DNA of 64,000 nucleotides from Neobacillus bataviensis (GCF_019969725.1 NZ_JAHXYW010000004.1:124001-188000); one strand, 5' to 3'. Numbered from the stretch's first letter, positions 25,905 through 36,602 are shown. Made by a program: numbers and translations. Notes: generated by a model from the sequence alone, not told the origin.

Positions 25905-27248
25905 ATGCATATATTAGTTGTCGGTCTAAACTATAAAACTGCCCCTGTCGAAATCCGTGAGCGGTTAACCTTTAGTGAAACTGATCTTGTGGATGCCATA
26001 AAAAAATTAAATACCAAGAAAAGCATCCTGGAAAATATCATCTTATCTACCTGTAATCGTACGGAAATTTACGCGGTCGTCGATCAATTACATACAGGCC
26101 GCTATTATATTAAAGAATTTCTTTCTGAATGGTTTGGAATGGAACAAGCAGAATTTTCACCCTTCCTCTTCATAAATGAAGACGATGGTGCGGTGGATCA
26201 CTTATTTAATGTAACCTGTGGACTTAATTCAATGGTCTTAGGTGAAACGCAAATTCTAGGACAGGTTCGTACAAGCTTTATGCTTGCCCAAGCAGAGGAA
26301 ACGACAGGTTCTGTGTTTAACCACTTGTTTAAACAAGCGGTTACTCTTGCCAAGCGGGCTCATTCAGAAACAGAGATTGGTGCTAATGCGGTTTCTGTCA
26401 GCTATGCAGCAGTTGAACTGGCAAAGAAAATTTTCGGGTCTCTTGCAAATAAACATGTGTTGATTTTTGGCGCTGGAAAAATGGGTGAATTAGCGGCACA
26501 AAACCTGCACGGCAACGGCGTCAAAAAAGTGACAGTTATTAACCGGACGTTTGATAAAGCGAAAGTGTTAGCCGGTCGTTTCAGCGGCGAGGCAAGAACA
26601 ATTTCTGAATTAGAAAAATCGCTGATCGAAGCAGATATTCTAATCAGTTCAACCGGTGCGAAGGATTTTGTCATTACCAAAGCGATGATGGCGAAAGTAG
26701 AAAAAATGCGGAAGGGCAAACCATTATTTATGGTGGACATTGCCGTACCGCGTGACTTAGATCCAGCCATTGCCGAGCTTGAAAACGTCTTTTTATACGA
26801 TATTGATGATTTAGAGGGAATTGTCGAGGCTAACCTGCAAGAGCGCAAAAAAGCTGCTGAAAAAATCATGCTCATGATCGAAAAGGAAATCGTCGATTTC
26901 AAGCAATGGCTTGGGATGCTTGGTGTGGTTCCTGTCATTTCGGCTCTTCGCGAAAAAGCCCTTGCGATTCAGGCTGAAACAATGGAAAGCTTGGAAAGAA
27001 AACTTCCTAATTTATCAGATCGTGATATCAAGGTGTTAAATAAACACACTAAGAGTATTATTAACCAAATGTTAAAGGATCCAATTTTACAAGCAAAAGA
27101 ATTGGCTGCCAAACCTAATGCCGAACAGGCAATGGACTTATTTATGAAAATATTTAATATTGAAGAGCTTGTTCACGAACAACATGCGAAAGCAGCCGAA
27201 ACCAATAAAATATCGGTTACAGAAGCACAGGCTTCCTTTCAGTCATAA
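25905..27248 (+). CDS. hemA: Glutamyl-tRNA reductase
   Basis: This enzyme commits to haem synthesis by the C5 route, reducing glutamyl-tRNA to glutamate-1-semialdehyde with NADPH. The catalytic Cys50 lies in STCNRTE. The NADPH-binding fold has [11 protein letters not shown] near residue 190, followed by a C-terminal dimerisation domain. GGGGGTG precedes the ATG. It is first in the hemAXCDBL operon and 447 residues long. Confidence 0.98.
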   Translation: MHILVVGLNYKTAPVEIRERLTFSETDLVDAIKKLNTKKSILENIILSTCNRTEIYAVVDQLHTGRYYIKEFLSEWFGMEQAEFSPFLFINEDDGAVDHLFNVTCGLNSMVLGETQILGQVRTSFMLAQAEETTGSVFNHLFKQAVTLAKRAHSETEIGANAVSVSYAAVELAKKIFGSLANKHVLIFGAGKMGELAAQNLHGNGVKKVTVINRTFDKAKVLAGRFSGEARTISELEKSLIEADILISSTGAKDFVITKAMMAKVEKMRKGKPLFMVDIAVPRDLDPAIAELENVFLYDIDDLEGIVEANLQERKKAAEKIMLMIEKEIVDFKQWLGMLGVVPVISALREKALAIQAETMESLERKLPNLSDRDIKVLNKHTKSIINQMLKDPILQAKELAAKPNAEQAMDLFMKIFNIEELVHEQHAKAAETNKISVTEAQASFQS

Positions 27249-27262
27249 GGGGGCCCTCTGTT

Positions 27263-28096
27263 ATGTCTGATGTCTTTATGACGAGGCTTCATGAGTTTAC
27301 AGTTGTTCTGTATGCCTTCTGTGTGTTGTTATATTTTTTCGACTTCATTCACCATAACCGGAAGGCAAACCGAACTGCTTTCTGGTTACTTGCATTTGTA
27401 TGGGTTTTACAAACGGTGTTTCTATTTTTCTATATGAATAAGACAGGTAGATTCCCAGTACTCACAATCTTTGAGGGACTCTACTTTTATTCTTGGGTAT
27501 TAGTAACATTGTCAATTGTTATAAATCACTTACTACGAGTCGATTTTATTGTCTTTTTTACAAATATACTGGGCTTTACCGTCATGGCGATTCATACCTT
27601 TGCTCCAATGCAATATCATTCGAACATTATGGCGAAACAGCTTGTTTCTGAACTTTTATTAATTCATATTACAATGGCGATACTGTCATATGGTGCTTTT
27701 TCCTTATCGTTTGTTTTTTCATTACTATACCTTCTTCAATACGATCTATTAAAACGAAAAAAATGGGGAACACGGCTTATTCGTCTCGCAGATTTAGAGA
27801 AGCTTGAAAGATTATCCTACATATTAGCCGTTATTGGTGTTCCCATGCTCCTGCTGGCACTCATATTGGGCTTACAATGGGCTTTTCTAAAGGTTCCCGG
27901 GATGCCTTGGTATGATATGAAAATTATTGGTTCTTTTCTATTATTAACGGCCTATAGCGTTTTTTTATATCTCCGGATTGCGAAAAATCTATCAGGGAAA
28001 AAATTAGCCCTTTGGAATACAGCATCTTTTTTAATCGTATTAATTAACTTTTTCTTATTTGGGCGGTTATCATCTTTTCATTTATGGTATTCATAG
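27263..28096 (+). CDS. hemX: HemX, CcsA-type membrane protein
   Basis: This 277-residue integral membrane protein with about eight helices is related to the cytochrome c assembly family. In B. subtilis HemX lowers the cellular amount of HemA. Conserved histidines lie in FDFIHH near residue 29 and in IHITMAILSYGAFSLSFV near residue 130. It sits 14 bp after hemA and 9 bp before hemC. Confidence 0.93.
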   Translation: MSDVFMTRLHEFTVVLYAFCVLLYFFDFIHHNRKANRTAFWLLAFVWVLQTVFLFFYMNKTGRFPVLTIFEGLYFYSWVLVTLSIVINHLLRVDFIVFFTNILGFTVMAIHTFAPMQYHSNIMAKQLVSELLLIHITMAILSYGAFSLSFVFSLLYLLQYDLLKRKKWGTRLIRLADLEKLERLSYILAVIGVPMLLLALILGLQWAFLKVPGMPWYDMKIIGSFLLLTAYSVFLYLRIAKNLSGKKLALWNTASFLIVLINFFLFGRLSSFHLWYS

Positions 28097-28105
28097 GAGG
28101 CAGTC

Positions 28106-29044
28106 ATGCGAAAAATTATTGTAGGCTCTAGACGCAGCAAGTTAGCATTAACACAAACAAATTGGGTGATTGAACAGCTTAAGAAAATAGATCCCCGCTT
28201 CGAATTCGAAATAAAAGAAATCGTCACGAAAGGTGATAAAATATTAGATGTCACCCTTTCCAAGGTAGGCGGAAAAGGGTTGTTCGTAAAGGAAATTGAG
28301 CAAGCCATGCTGGATAAAGAGATTGATATGGCCGTTCATAGTATGAAAGACATGCCGGCTGTGCTTCCAGAGGGACTGACCATTGGCTGCGTGCCGTTCC
28401 GTGAGGACCACCGTGATGCCCTTATTTCTAGAGACCATGTTAAGTTAAACGATTTGAAGCCAGGTGCCATTATTGGTACGAGCAGCCTGCGCCGCAGTGC
28501 ACAGCTGTTAGCGCAGCGTCCGGATTTAGAGATTAAGTGGATCCGCGGAAATGTCGATACAAGATTAGAAAAATTAAAGAGTGAAGAATACGATGCCATC
28601 ATTTTAGCGGCAGCAGGCCTTTCCCGCCTCGGCTGGGCAAGCGACGTCGTGACTGAATTTATTGATGCCGACATTTGTATTCCTGCCGTAGGCCAAGGAG
28701 CATTATCAATCGAATGCCGCGAAGATGACAAAGAGCTTCATGAGCTGTTTGAAAAATTCACCTGCAAGAAAACGGAAAGAGCCGTTCGCGCTGAGCGTGC
28801 CTTCCTGCAAAAAATGGAGGGCGGCTGTCAGGTGCCGATTGCCGGGTTTGCCCGTATCGATGAAAACGATGAAATCGTCCTTAATGTTTTAGTCGGTTCT
28901 CCTGAAGGTCAAGAAATCTTTAAAGAAGAACTTCGCGGACAAAATCCGGAAGAGCTTGGTGTTCAAGCTGCGGATTTATTAACTCAAAAAGGAGCCAAGG
29001 ACCTGATTGATCGAGTGAAACGTGAGCTCGAAGGTCAATGCTAA
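28106..29044 (+). CDS. hemC: Hydroxymethylbilane synthase
   Basis: This enzyme polymerises four porphobilinogens into hydroxymethylbilane. The dipyrromethane cofactor cysteine is Cys241 in [10 protein letters not shown]. Other signatures are the N-terminal [16 protein letters not shown] and [10 protein letters not shown]. It has 312 residues. It overlaps hemD by 7 bp, indicating translational coupling. Confidence 0.98.
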   Translation: MRKIIVGSRRSKLALTQTNWVIEQLKKIDPRFEFEIKEIVTKGDKILDVTLSKVGGKGLFVKEIEQAMLDKEIDMAVHSMKDMPAVLPEGLTIGCVPFREDHRDALISRDHVKLNDLKPGAIIGTSSLRRSAQLLAQRPDLEIKWIRGNVDTRLEKLKSEEYDAIILAAAGLSRLGWASDVVTEFIDADICIPAVGQGALSIECREDDKELHELFEKFTCKKTERAVRAERAFLQKMEGGCQVPIAGFARIDENDEIVLNVLVGSPEGQEIFKEELRGQNPEELGVQAADLLTQKGAKDLIDRVKRELEGQC

Positions 29045-29814
29045 ACTCCCTGCCTCTCCTTGATAAAAGAGTTCTAGTTCCAAGAGGAAAAGATCAAGCA
29101 AAATCTTTTTCGCAGCTTGTTGAAAGCTATGGAGGGATTCCCATTGAAATCCCTCTAATTGCCTTTCGGCCGATAGCATCAAATGAGCGCCTTCAAGACT
29201 GTTTGAAGGCTCTTGATACATATGATTGGATTATTTTTACAAGTAATGTTACGGTGGAAACCTTTTTTACTTTTTTAGACGATAGTGTGGAGGCTTTGCC
29301 GAGGGTCGCCGTCATTGGTAAAAAGACGGAAGAAGTTTTGAAGGAAAAAGGGGTTCAAGCTGAGTTTGTTCCTTCGGTGTATGTTGCCGAAGAATTTGTG
29401 GAGGAGTTTTTACCGATCCTTCAGAGTGGTTCAAAGGTACTAATTCCAAAAGGCAATCTTGCCCGTGAATATATCGCAGCTGCTTTAACGGAGGCGGGTG
29501 CCCAGGTTGAAGAGGTCATCATTTATGAAACGTATCTGCCTGAGGAAAGCCGTTTAAAAGTACGTGGAATGCTGGCTGATGGAGAGATTGATATTTTAAG
29601 CTTTACAAGTCCATCAACGGTGGATCATTTCATGGAAGTAGTAAAGGATTACGATTTGCATGAGCAGCTGTCAAGCTGTGTAATCAGCTGCATCGGTCCA
29701 GTCACCGAGAAAAAATTACTTGAATACGGTCTTGCGGTGCATGCTTCACCAAAGGTGTATACCGTGAAAGACATGATCAATAGCACGATAGATTTTTTAG
29801 AAAAGCATCGCTAA
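29038..29814 (+). CDS. hemD: Uroporphyrinogen-III synthase
   Basis: This 258-residue enzyme cyclises hydroxymethylbilane with inversion of ring D. The family is poorly conserved, but the two-lobe layout, the motif [13 protein letters not shown] near residue 65 and [11 protein letters not shown] near residue 185 are typical. Position between hemC and hemB confirms it. A 21-bp repeat array separates it from hemB. Confidence 0.95.
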   Translation: MLNSLPLLDKRVLVPRGKDQAKSFSQLVESYGGIPIEIPLIAFRPIASNERLQDCLKALDTYDWIIFTSNVTVETFFTFLDDSVEALPRVAVIGKKTEEVLKEKGVQAEFVPSVYVAEEFVEEFLPILQSGSKVLIPKGNLAREYIAAALTEAGAQVEEVIIYETYLPEESRLKVRGMLADGEIDILSFTSPSTVDHFMEVVKDYDLHEQLSSCVISCIGPVTEKKLLEYGLAVHASPKVYTVKDMINSTIDFLEKHR

Positions 29815-29820
29815 AATAGG

Positions 29821-29900
29821 ATTCGCAAATAAAAGTGGTAAATTCGAAAATAAAAGCCGCGGATTCGCAAATAAACCAGAAAAATTTGCAAATAAAGCTA
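29821..29900 (+). repeat. 21-bp tandem repeat array between hemD and hemB
   Basis: Four units with the core ATTCGCAAATAAA begin at 29821, 29842, 29863 and 29884, exactly 21 bp apart, with variable spacer bases. The array fills nearly the whole gap inside the operon and lies just before the hemB ribosome site. Confidence 0.9.
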
Positions 29901-29920
29901 TATTTTGGGAGGAAATTACT

Positions 29921-30901
29921 ATGGATCTTCAATTTAAACGCCACCGCCGCCTGCGTTCAAGCGCAAGCATGCGTGCACTTGTTAGAGAAAACCACCTGAA
30001 AGCGGAAGATTTCATTTATCCGCTGTTTATTTATGAAGGAGAAAACATCCGTAACGAAGTTTCCTCCATGCCAGGCGTATTCCAAGTATCAATGGACAAT
30101 CTTCAAGCGGAAATGGAAGATATCGTTGCCCACGGAATTAAGTCCGTATTGCTATTCGGTATCCCAAAAACGAAGGATGCCTGCGGAGAGCAAGCCTACC
30201 ATGATCATGGCATTATCCAGGTTGCAACCCGTTATATAAAAGAAAAATTCCCGGAAGTCATCGTTGTCGCTGATACATGCTTGTGTGAATACACCAGCCA
30301 CGGCCATTGCGGCGTCGTAGAAGGGGAGAAAGTCCTTAACGATAAATCACTTGAATTGCTTGTAAAAACAGCTGTAGCCCAAGCTGAAGCAGGAGCAGAT
30401 ATCATTGCTCCGTCTAACATGATGGACGGCTTTGTAACAGCAATCCGTGCCGGTTTAGATGAAGCTGGTTTTCAAGAGATTCCAATCATGTCATATGCCG
30501 TAAAATATGCTTCCGCCTTCTACGGACCATTCCGTGAAGCGGCAGAGGGTGCTCCGCAGTTTGGCGATCGCAAAACCTATCAAATGGACCCGGCAAACCG
30601 GATGGAAGCTTTTAGAGAAGCAGAATCCGATGTAGCGGAAGGCGCAGATTTCTTAATTATTAAGCCTGGTATGCCTTACCTAGATATCGTTCGTGATGTG
30701 AAAAATACCTTTAATTTACCTGTTGTCGTATATAATGTCAGCGGTGAATATTCCATGATCAAAGCGGCTGCTTTAAACGGCTGGATTGACGAGAAAAAGA
30801 CCGTCCTTGAAATGCTCATAGGCATGAAGCGTGCCGGTGCAGATCTTATCATTACCTATGCCGCAAAAGATGCGATTCGCTGGTTAAAGGAAGAAGAATA
30901 A
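29921..30901 (+). CDS. hemB: Porphobilinogen synthase (delta-aminolevulinate dehydratase)
   Basis: This enzyme condenses two 5-aminolevulinates to porphobilinogen. Catalytic lysines are Lys195 ([15 protein letters not shown]) and Lys248 ([12 protein letters not shown]). Cys120, Cys122 and Cys130 form the zinc-site cluster. It is 326 residues long, with GGGAGG before the ATG. Confidence 0.98.
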   Translation: MDLQFKRHRRLRSSASMRALVRENHLKAEDFIYPLFIYEGENIRNEVSSMPGVFQVSMDNLQAEMEDIVAHGIKSVLLFGIPKTKDACGEQAYHDHGIIQVATRYIKEKFPEVIVVADTCLCEYTSHGHCGVVEGEKVLNDKSLELLVKTAVAQAEAGADIIAPSNMMDGFVTAIRAGLDEAGFQEIPIMSYAVKYASAFYGPFREAAEGAPQFGDRKTYQMDPANRMEAFREAESDVAEGADFLIIKPGMPYLDIVRDVKNTFNLPVVVYNVSGEYSMIKAAALNGWIDEKKTVLEMLIGMKRAGADLIITYAAKDAIRWLKEEE

Positions 30902-30926
30902 TCCATTTTTGAAAAGAGGGAAAAAG

Positions 30927-32213
30927 ATGCGTTCGTATACAAAATCGATTGAAGCATTTAAAGAAGCCCAAAAACTAATGCCAGGCGGTGTCAACAGCCC
31001 GGTCCGCGCCTTTAAATCAGTGAATATGGATCCGATTTTCATGGAGCGGGGGAAAGGCTCTAAAATTTATGATATTGATGGCAATGAATATATTGATTAC
31101 GTCCTTTCCTGGGGTCCGCTTATCCTCGGCCACACCAACGACCGAGTGGTGGAAGGACTTAAAAAAGTAGCTGAATTAGGTACAAGTTATGGTGCTCCAA
31201 CCTTAATGGAAAACGAACTGGCGAAGCTTGTGATTGAACGTGTACCTTCAATCGAAGTGGTTCGCATGGTTTCATCTGGCACGGAAGCAACGATGAGTGC
31301 GCTTCGTTTAGCCCGCGGCTACACTGGACGCAACAAGATTTTAAAGTTCGAAGGCTGCTATCATGGCCATGGCGATTCATTATTGATTAAAGCTGGTTCT
31401 GGTGTAGCAACGCTCGGATTGCCAGACAGCCCAGGGGTGCCTGAGGGCGTAGCCTCCAATACCATTACTGTCGCTTATAACGATCTTGAAGGCGTACGAT
31501 ATGCGTTTGAACAATTCGGTGAGGATATCGCTTGTATCATCGTTGAGCCAGTTGCCGGTAATATGGGACTTGTTCCGCCGCTTCCTGGCTTCTTAGAAGG
31601 TCTTCGTGAGATTACTTCGGCGAACGGCTCACTGCTTATTTTTGATGAAGTTATGACTGGATTCCGGGTGGGCTATAACTGTGCCCAAGGTTATTTCAAC
31701 ATTACTCCTGATATTACTTGTTTAGGTAAAGTAATCGGCGGCGGCCTTCCTGTTGGAGCATACGGCGGCAGAGCGGAGATTATGGAACGCATCGCCCCAT
31801 CTGGTCCGATTTACCAAGCTGGAACCTTGTCCGGTAACCCGCTTGCCATGACAGCCGGCTTTGAAACATTAAGCCAGTTAACTCCAGAGCACTATGAGGA
31901 GTTTATCCGCAAGGGAGACCTTCTGGAAAAAGGCTTTAAGGCAGCGGCTGAAAAATATGATATTCCAATTTCATTCAACCGCGCTGGTTCGATGATTGGT
32001 TTCTTCTTTACAAATGAAGAGGTTATCAATTATGAAAAAGCAAAAACTTCTAACTTAGAATTCTTTGCAGCGTATTATCGTGAAATGGCAGACCAGGGCA
32101 TCTTCCTTCCACCATCACAATTTGAAGGATTGTTCTTATCTACTGAGCATTCCGACGAAGATATTGAAAAAACGATTCAAGCTGCAGAGATTGCATTCTC
32201 TAAGCTTAAATAA
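30927..32213 (+). CDS. hemL: Glutamate-1-semialdehyde 2,1-aminomutase
   Basis: This PLP enzyme makes 5-aminolevulinate from glutamate-1-semialdehyde. The PLP lysine is Lys268 in [26 protein letters not shown] supplies the cofactor aspartate. The ATG at 30927 has AGAGGG upstream and gives MRSYTKS as in relatives (428 residues); an in-frame TTG at 30909 is less likely. It ends the hem operon. Confidence 0.98.
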   Translation: MRSYTKSIEAFKEAQKLMPGGVNSPVRAFKSVNMDPIFMERGKGSKIYDIDGNEYIDYVLSWGPLILGHTNDRVVEGLKKVAELGTSYGAPTLMENELAKLVIERVPSIEVVRMVSSGTEATMSALRLARGYTGRNKILKFEGCYHGHGDSLLIKAGSGVATLGLPDSPGVPEGVASNTITVAYNDLEGVRYAFEQFGEDIACIIVEPVAGNMGLVPPLPGFLEGLREITSANGSLLIFDEVMTGFRVGYNCAQGYFNITPDITCLGKVIGGGLPVGAYGGRAEIMERIAPSGPIYQAGTLSGNPLAMTAGFETLSQLTPEHYEEFIRKGDLLEKGFKAAAEKYDIPISFNRAGSMIGFFFTNEEVINYEKAKTSNLEFFAAYYREMADQGIFLPPSQFEGLFLSTEHSDEDIEKTIQAAEIAFSKLK

Positions 32214-32224
32214 TATGGTTTATG

Positions 32225-32254
32225 GCACCCACCTTGTTTGGTGGGTGCTTTTTT
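32225..32254 (+). terminator. Terminator of the hem operon
   Basis: A perfect 9-bp stem GCACCCACC / GGTGGGTGC with a 6-nt loop and a T6 run. Confidence 0.95.
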
Positions 32255-32267
32255 AGTTAGCTAAGTT

Positions 32268-32392
32268 AATCAGCGGATAACGAGCTCCAATCAGCGGAAA
32301 TCAGCTTCTATTGGCGGATAACACATTCCAATCAGCGGATAACGCATCCCAATCAGCGGATACCATCCTCCAATCAGCAAATCGACTCACTC
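32268..32392 (+). repeat. 21-bp repeat array between hemL and spoVID
   Basis: Six units with the core AATCAGCGGATAA start at 32268, 32289, 32309 (diverged), 32330, 32351 and 32372, that is 21, 20, 21, 21 and 21 bp apart. It is unrelated in sequence to the other arrays. The remaining 32393-32500 contains the spoVID upstream region; CATAG near 32475 could be part of a SigE-type promoter but the match is weak. Confidence 0.9.
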
Positions 32393-32515
32393 CAACCCCA
32401 TTCCACGATTCTTTTTCACAGACAAATCGCTTTTTTATCATAAAAAATCCACTTGGTTCATAGAGTGTAAGTGACATAGTGATTTTGCGTGAAGGAAACG
32501 AAAGGAGGAGTCGCT

Positions 32516-33625
32516 TTGTCCCAGGAGAATCAATCGTGTCTGCGATTTTCCTTGGAGGAGTCGCTGTGGTTTAGAAAAGGACAGGAAGTCGAAGAGCTTA
32601 TCTCCATTTCTCTAGACCCGGACATCACCATCCAGGAAAACGATCAGTACGTAACCATAAGAGGTTCGTTGGAACTCACCGGCGAATATAAAAGTTACGA
32701 AGAAAGCGAAGTAAGTGAAGAAGAAGGGTTTACCTCTCAAAAATTTGTCGAGCGAGTGGCAGAACGCGAAGGGGAAGAAACCTGTGAATTTTCACATCGA
32801 TTCCCAGTCGATATCACCATTCCAAACAATCGGATTCAAAGTATCTATGATATTGATGTCCTCGTTGAATCATTTGACTACTCCCTCCCAGAGCGCAGCT
32901 GCCTGAAGCTTTCAGCTGAGCTGACAATCAGCGGCCTTTACGGAACTGAGCAGCAGGAGGAGGAGGTAATTGAAGCAGCAGAGCCTGAATTTGAGGTACT
33001 TCACCGCTCCGAAACCGAAGAGGATGAAGTAGAATCCATCCAGGCTGCGTTCCAAAACAATTATCAAGACAGCTTCTTGTTTGAAACAGAAGCAAGGAAA
33101 CCGCTTGAAGAAGAAAGTGTTGACGTTTTACCGAAATTCCCAACCTTCAATTATCAGCCGCAGCAAAACTTCTATCAAGAAGAGGAAGAAGAAAACTATC
33201 AGCCTGCCTGGAACTTCCAAGAAGCAAGAGGTGGGGAGAAAAAGGCGGTTGTAGAAGAAGAGAAAGTTGTCGTTGAAAAAGAGCCAGTTCAAAAAGTGGA
33301 AGTCAAAGAAGAGGAAGAAGAAGTTTCAGTGGAAGAAGAAAGCTCCTCCTCTTCATCAGATAATATAGTCCATAAGTTAAAGAAAAAGCTGCCGATTAAA
33401 AAGAAAAGCATGACATTAACAGAATTTTTTGCCCGGAAGGACGAGGGAGCAGAACAAGCGAGATTAAAGATGTGTATCGTTCAAAAAGGGGATACCGTAG
33501 ACAGTCTGGCAGAACGCTACGATGTGTCCATCAGCAATCTCCTCCGCGTCAACCAGCTGGAACTGAATCAAGATGTTTATGAAGGCCAGGTATTATACAT
33601 CCCGGCAACACTAGCTAAAAAATAA
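32516..33625 (+). CDS. spoVID: Spore coat morphogenetic protein SpoVID
   Basis: SpoVID drives encasement of the forespore by the coat, binding SpoIVA and SafA. The N-terminal domain (residues 1-130: LRFSLEESLWFRKGQEVEEL, LDPDITIQ, GSLELTGEY) is conserved. A Glu-rich low-complexity middle (about 150-290) follows. A LysM domain closes the protein (KMCIVQKGDTVDSLAERYDV to YEGQVLYIP). At 369 residues it is much shorter than the B. subtilis protein because the middle is shorter. TTG 32516 has AAAGGAGG upstream. A stem without a T run (33644-33665) follows the gene. Confidence 0.93.
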   Translation: MSQENQSCLRFSLEESLWFRKGQEVEELISISLDPDITIQENDQYVTIRGSLELTGEYKSYEESEVSEEEGFTSQKFVERVAEREGEETCEFSHRFPVDITIPNNRIQSIYDIDVLVESFDYSLPERSCLKLSAELTISGLYGTEQQEEEVIEAAEPEFEVLHRSETEEDEVESIQAAFQNNYQDSFLFETEARKPLEEESVDVLPKFPTFNYQPQQNFYQEEEEENYQPAWNFQEARGGEKKAVVEEEKVVVEKEPVQKVEVKEEEEEVSVEEESSSSSSDNIVHKLKKKLPIKKKSMTLTEFFARKDEGAEQARLKMCIVQKGDTVDSLAERYDVSISNLLRVNQLELNQDVYEGQVLYIPATLAKK

Positions 33626-33716
33626 TTTTTTCAAAAAGAAGTTGAGCGGGTTTTCTAACCTGCTCACCTTCATTTATCAGTGCTTCTGTTTTTCGAAGAA
33701 AGAGAGATGAGTTCTC

Positions 33717-34751
33717 ATGAGTGACTCCAGCAGATTAGAAGAAATATCGCCTATTTTACAAAATTACCTTGTAGAGCCTTATTTTGTTGAGGATTTTGGA
33801 CCTGTTCAAAAAATCTATTCCAACAAAGGCACTTTCGCACTAAAAAAAATTGCCCCTACAACCGGAACCGATTTCATTCGTCACGTTCATCTTCTTTATC
33901 AAAAAGGCTATAATCGCATCGTCCCGATTTATCCGACGATGGATGGCAGGTATGCTGTCCTCCACGAAAATAACCTTTATTATCTAATGCCATGGATGCC
34001 AGATGATCACCGAGAAGATCGTCAGCAAAAGAATCACCAGCTTTTCCGTGAACTGGCCAGACTTCATACCCTTTCCGCTAAAGAAATCACGATAAGCAAA
34101 GAAGAACGAAATGAACATTATGAAAAGACGATTCAACAATACGAAAAACATCAGGAATTCCTCGATGGGTTCGTGGATGAATGCGAAAAGAAGACCTATA
34201 TGTCGCCATTCGAATTGCTTTATTGCCTGTATTACAATGAAATAAACCAGGCACTTAGATTTTCGAAAACAAAATTTGAAGAATGGTATGAGGGGAATAA
34301 AGAAAACGATAAGGCCCGAATGGTGATTACCCACGGGAAATTTTCATCTGAACATTTTCTATACGATGAACGGGGCTACGGCTATTTTATGAACTTTGAA
34401 AATGCCCGCTATGGTTCGCCGATTCATGATCTTTTGCCTTATTTATCCCGCGCCTTAAATACCAGCCCAAAGCGCAGCGATGATGTCATCGATTGGATTT
34501 ATCATTATTATAAATATTTTCCGTTTAAAGCAGATGAAAAATTGTTATTCTACAGCTATTTGGCTTATCCAACTCCAATTATCCAAATGGCTGAAAAATA
34601 TTATCGAAAGCAGCGGCCGAAAAACGAGTTGAAATTCGTCCGAAAGCTGCAGCAGCGATACTGGCATTTGAAAAACTCAGAGTATGTCGTGATGAGAATG
34701 TCGGAAATCGAAGCCCAGCAAAAAGCAAAAGAAGGAGCCCAGCAGCAGTGA
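33717..34751 (+). CDS. ysxE: Spore coat-associated protein YsxE (CotS-like kinase fold)
   Basis: This 344-residue protein belongs to the CotS/YsxE family, which has an aminoglycoside-phosphotransferase-like fold. Recognisable parts are the lysine-bearing strand TFALKKIAP near residue 40, HGKFSSEHFLYDERGYGYFMNFENARYGSPIHDL near 205-240 (catalytic-loop and metal-loop equivalents) and the C-terminal helices. It follows spoVID as in B. subtilis and is probably a mother-cell gene. Whether it has kinase activity is unknown. Confidence 0.92.
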   Translation: MSDSSRLEEISPILQNYLVEPYFVEDFGPVQKIYSNKGTFALKKIAPTTGTDFIRHVHLLYQKGYNRIVPIYPTMDGRYAVLHENNLYYLMPWMPDDHREDRQQKNHQLFRELARLHTLSAKEITISKEERNEHYEKTIQQYEKHQEFLDGFVDECEKKTYMSPFELLYCLYYNEINQALRFSKTKFEEWYEGNKENDKARMVITHGKFSSEHFLYDERGYGYFMNFENARYGSPIHDLLPYLSRALNTSPKRSDDVIDWIYHYYKYFPFKADEKLLFYSYLAYPTPIIQMAEKYYRKQRPKNELKFVRKLQQRYWHLKNSEYVVMRMSEIEAQQKAKEGAQQQ

Positions 34752-34772
34752 AAACTGCATAGTGGGCTCCTT
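34732..34772. terminator. Terminator overlapping the ysxE stop
   Basis: AAGGAGCCCA pairs with TGGGCTCCTT around an inner stem GCAG/CTGC. It lies between convergent genes and lacks a long T run on the plus strand. Confidence 0.65.
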
Positions 34773-34962
34773 AAACTACGTCAAAATAGATGGAAATCGC
34801 AATCGCGATAAAAACCGCTAATAATAAAACGTCAAAGACTGTAGGCAGTATCAGCGTTCGGATAAATTGAAATATCACAAAAGGGACAATAAATTGCCCG
34901 CATATTCTCCGGCACGTTCTAAACCAGGGTTGGTATTTAATTTTGTTGAAATTTCCTTTCAC
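34771..34962 (-). CDS. Small membrane protein, unknown
   Basis: This 63-residue protein has a basic N terminus and two hydrophobic stretches (IVPFVIFQFI and VFDVLLLAVFIAIAISIYF). The GTG start on the minus strand has AAGGGGAGG eight bases upstream, a very good site, so the gene is probably real. It is convergent with ysxE. I do not recognise a family. Confidence 0.65.
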   Translation of the reverse strand: MKGNFNKIKYQPWFRTCRRICGQFIVPFVIFQFIRTLILPTVFDVLLLAVFIAIAISIYFDVV

Positions 34963-35165
34963 CTGGTAAACCTCCCCTTACTTTTATGACATTTATTTTA
35001 TGTATATTCCAAACCCACAACGTATTCCCCTAAAATAAATCATTTTCATGAAAAATTCAGATTGAATAGTTTATTAGGAAATGGAATAATTAAGAGTAAA
35101 TAATTTACCAGTTATATAGGAATATTTTTTCAGAGACTTTTGACATAAGGGAGTAATTATTAAAA

Positions 35166-36485
35166 ATGTTTTGGTTTATCGTTTTGTTTCCGTTAATGAT
35201 TTATCCGTGGGGAATAGACCCCTATTACACAACCTCAAAGACAAATTACTTGTATCTTTTTGTGGTCGCTGCCTGGCTGTTTATTATTTTTAAACGAAAA
35301 CATCGTACTTTATTACCAGCAAAAGATGAATCCAAAGCCATCTATATATTATTAGCATTTTTATCATTAGTGGAGCTTTCAACTGCTTTTTCAAATTATA
35401 CATATAGCTCGGTTTATGGCTCAATCGATCGCAAGGAAGGACTTGTTACCTTCTTTTCTTATTGCAGTGTTTTCCTTTTTTCCTATAAGTTAGTAGACTT
35501 AAAGAAAGTAAATATAGTTTTTCCTGGCATAGCCATTGTCTCAATGATTGTTTCTCTGTATGGAATACTTCAGCATTATTCTTTAGATTTCTTGCCGAGA
35601 AACAGCGCAATGCGCGGTTATACTGGAACTTATACCTTTTTTGATAATCCTAACTTTTTCGGATCGTATCTTGTATTAATATTGCTAATCTCGATGATGA
35701 TGTACTTAACGGAAAAAAATAAAAAGTTATTATCGTTATATTTTATTGCCTCAAGTTTAGGCTTTATTGCTCTTATTTTTTCGAGTACTAGAAGCGGTTA
35801 TGTCGGCGTTTTTTGCGGAGCTGTTTTTCTTTCCCTACTTGTTGTCCTAAAAAGAAAATATCTTTGGAAAAGATGGACTTCCTTATTAATCACATTAGGA
35901 CTATTGCTTTTTGGAATTAATATTACAGAAAATGGCCAATATTTTAACCGGATAAACTCAGTCGTTACAGATACCTATAGTGTTGCTTCCAATAAAAGTA
36001 CCGGCCATGAAGGTTCATCCCGTTTTTTTATCTGGGAAAAATCGTTGCCGCTTGTTCCAAAGTATTTTTGGGTTGGATCCGGTCCTGACACTTTTGAATT
36101 TGTTTTCAAAGCATCTCCCGAGGAACTGCAAGAATTTTTTGGCACTCCCAATATTACAGTTGATAAAGCCCATAATGAATATTTGCAGATTGCCATTACA
36201 TTAGGCACACCAGCACTCTTGACGTACTTGCTTTTCATATTTGTCATTTTTAGGAGGGCTTTCAAAGCTGTTAGACAAGCAGAGGGAAATGAAAAACTAA
36301 TTCTTTCCGGGTTAATTGCGACCATCATTGGCTATCTCGTACAAGCATTTTTTAATATTAGTACCGTTCCGGTCGCGCCGATTTTTTGGGCTATCCTAGG
36401 CATCACCATGGCCAAATCGGAATATATTCTTAAAAATGCAAATGCAGTACACTCATTTGAAGAAGTAACTGAAAAAAGTGCATAA
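35166..36485 (+). CDS. O-antigen ligase / Wzy-type membrane protein
   Basis: This 439-residue protein with about 10-12 membrane segments carries the O-antigen ligase (WaaL/Wzy_C) pattern. TRSGYVGVFCG lies near residue 216. A large outside loop has the sequence WVGSGPDTFEFVF and then the conserved KAHNEYLQIAITLG with the family histidine near residue 338. Such proteins transfer or polymerise lipid-linked glycans; PglL-type members glycosylate pilins. AAGGGAG precedes the ATG. It is an insertion between ysxE and valS relative to B. subtilis. Its acceptor is unknown. Confidence 0.85.
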   Translation: MFWFIVLFPLMIYPWGIDPYYTTSKTNYLYLFVVAAWLFIIFKRKHRTLLPAKDESKAIYILLAFLSLVELSTAFSNYTYSSVYGSIDRKEGLVTFFSYCSVFLFSYKLVDLKKVNIVFPGIAIVSMIVSLYGILQHYSLDFLPRNSAMRGYTGTYTFFDNPNFFGSYLVLILLISMMMYLTEKNKKLLSLYFIASSLGFIALIFSSTRSGYVGVFCGAVFLSLLVVLKRKYLWKRWTSLLITLGLLLFGINITENGQYFNRINSVVTDTYSVASNKSTGHEGSSRFFIWEKSLPLVPKYFWVGSGPDTFEFVFKASPEELQEFFGTPNITVDKAHNEYLQIAITLGTPALLTYLLFIFVIFRRAFKAVRQAEGNEKLILSGLIATIIGYLVQAFFNISTVPVAPIFWAILGITMAKSEYILKNANAVHSFEEVTEKSA

Positions 36486-36549
36486 TAAATACAATCAATT
36501 TCGTCTGCTGCACATAAAGTATAAATAATAAAAAAATCGGCAATCATGA

Positions 36550-36590
36550 TTGACGTGAAACCCTTTTTTTCGGTAGTATTACTATATAAT
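36550..36590 (+). promoter_or_regulatory. Promoter region of the valS T-box transcript
   Basis: TTGACG (36550-36555) with TAGTAT 18 bp later, and a perfect TATAAT at 36585-36590, lie just before stem I of the T-box. Which -10 is used is unclear. Confidence 0.5.
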
Positions 36591-36602
36591 TTAATTAGCT
36601 AA

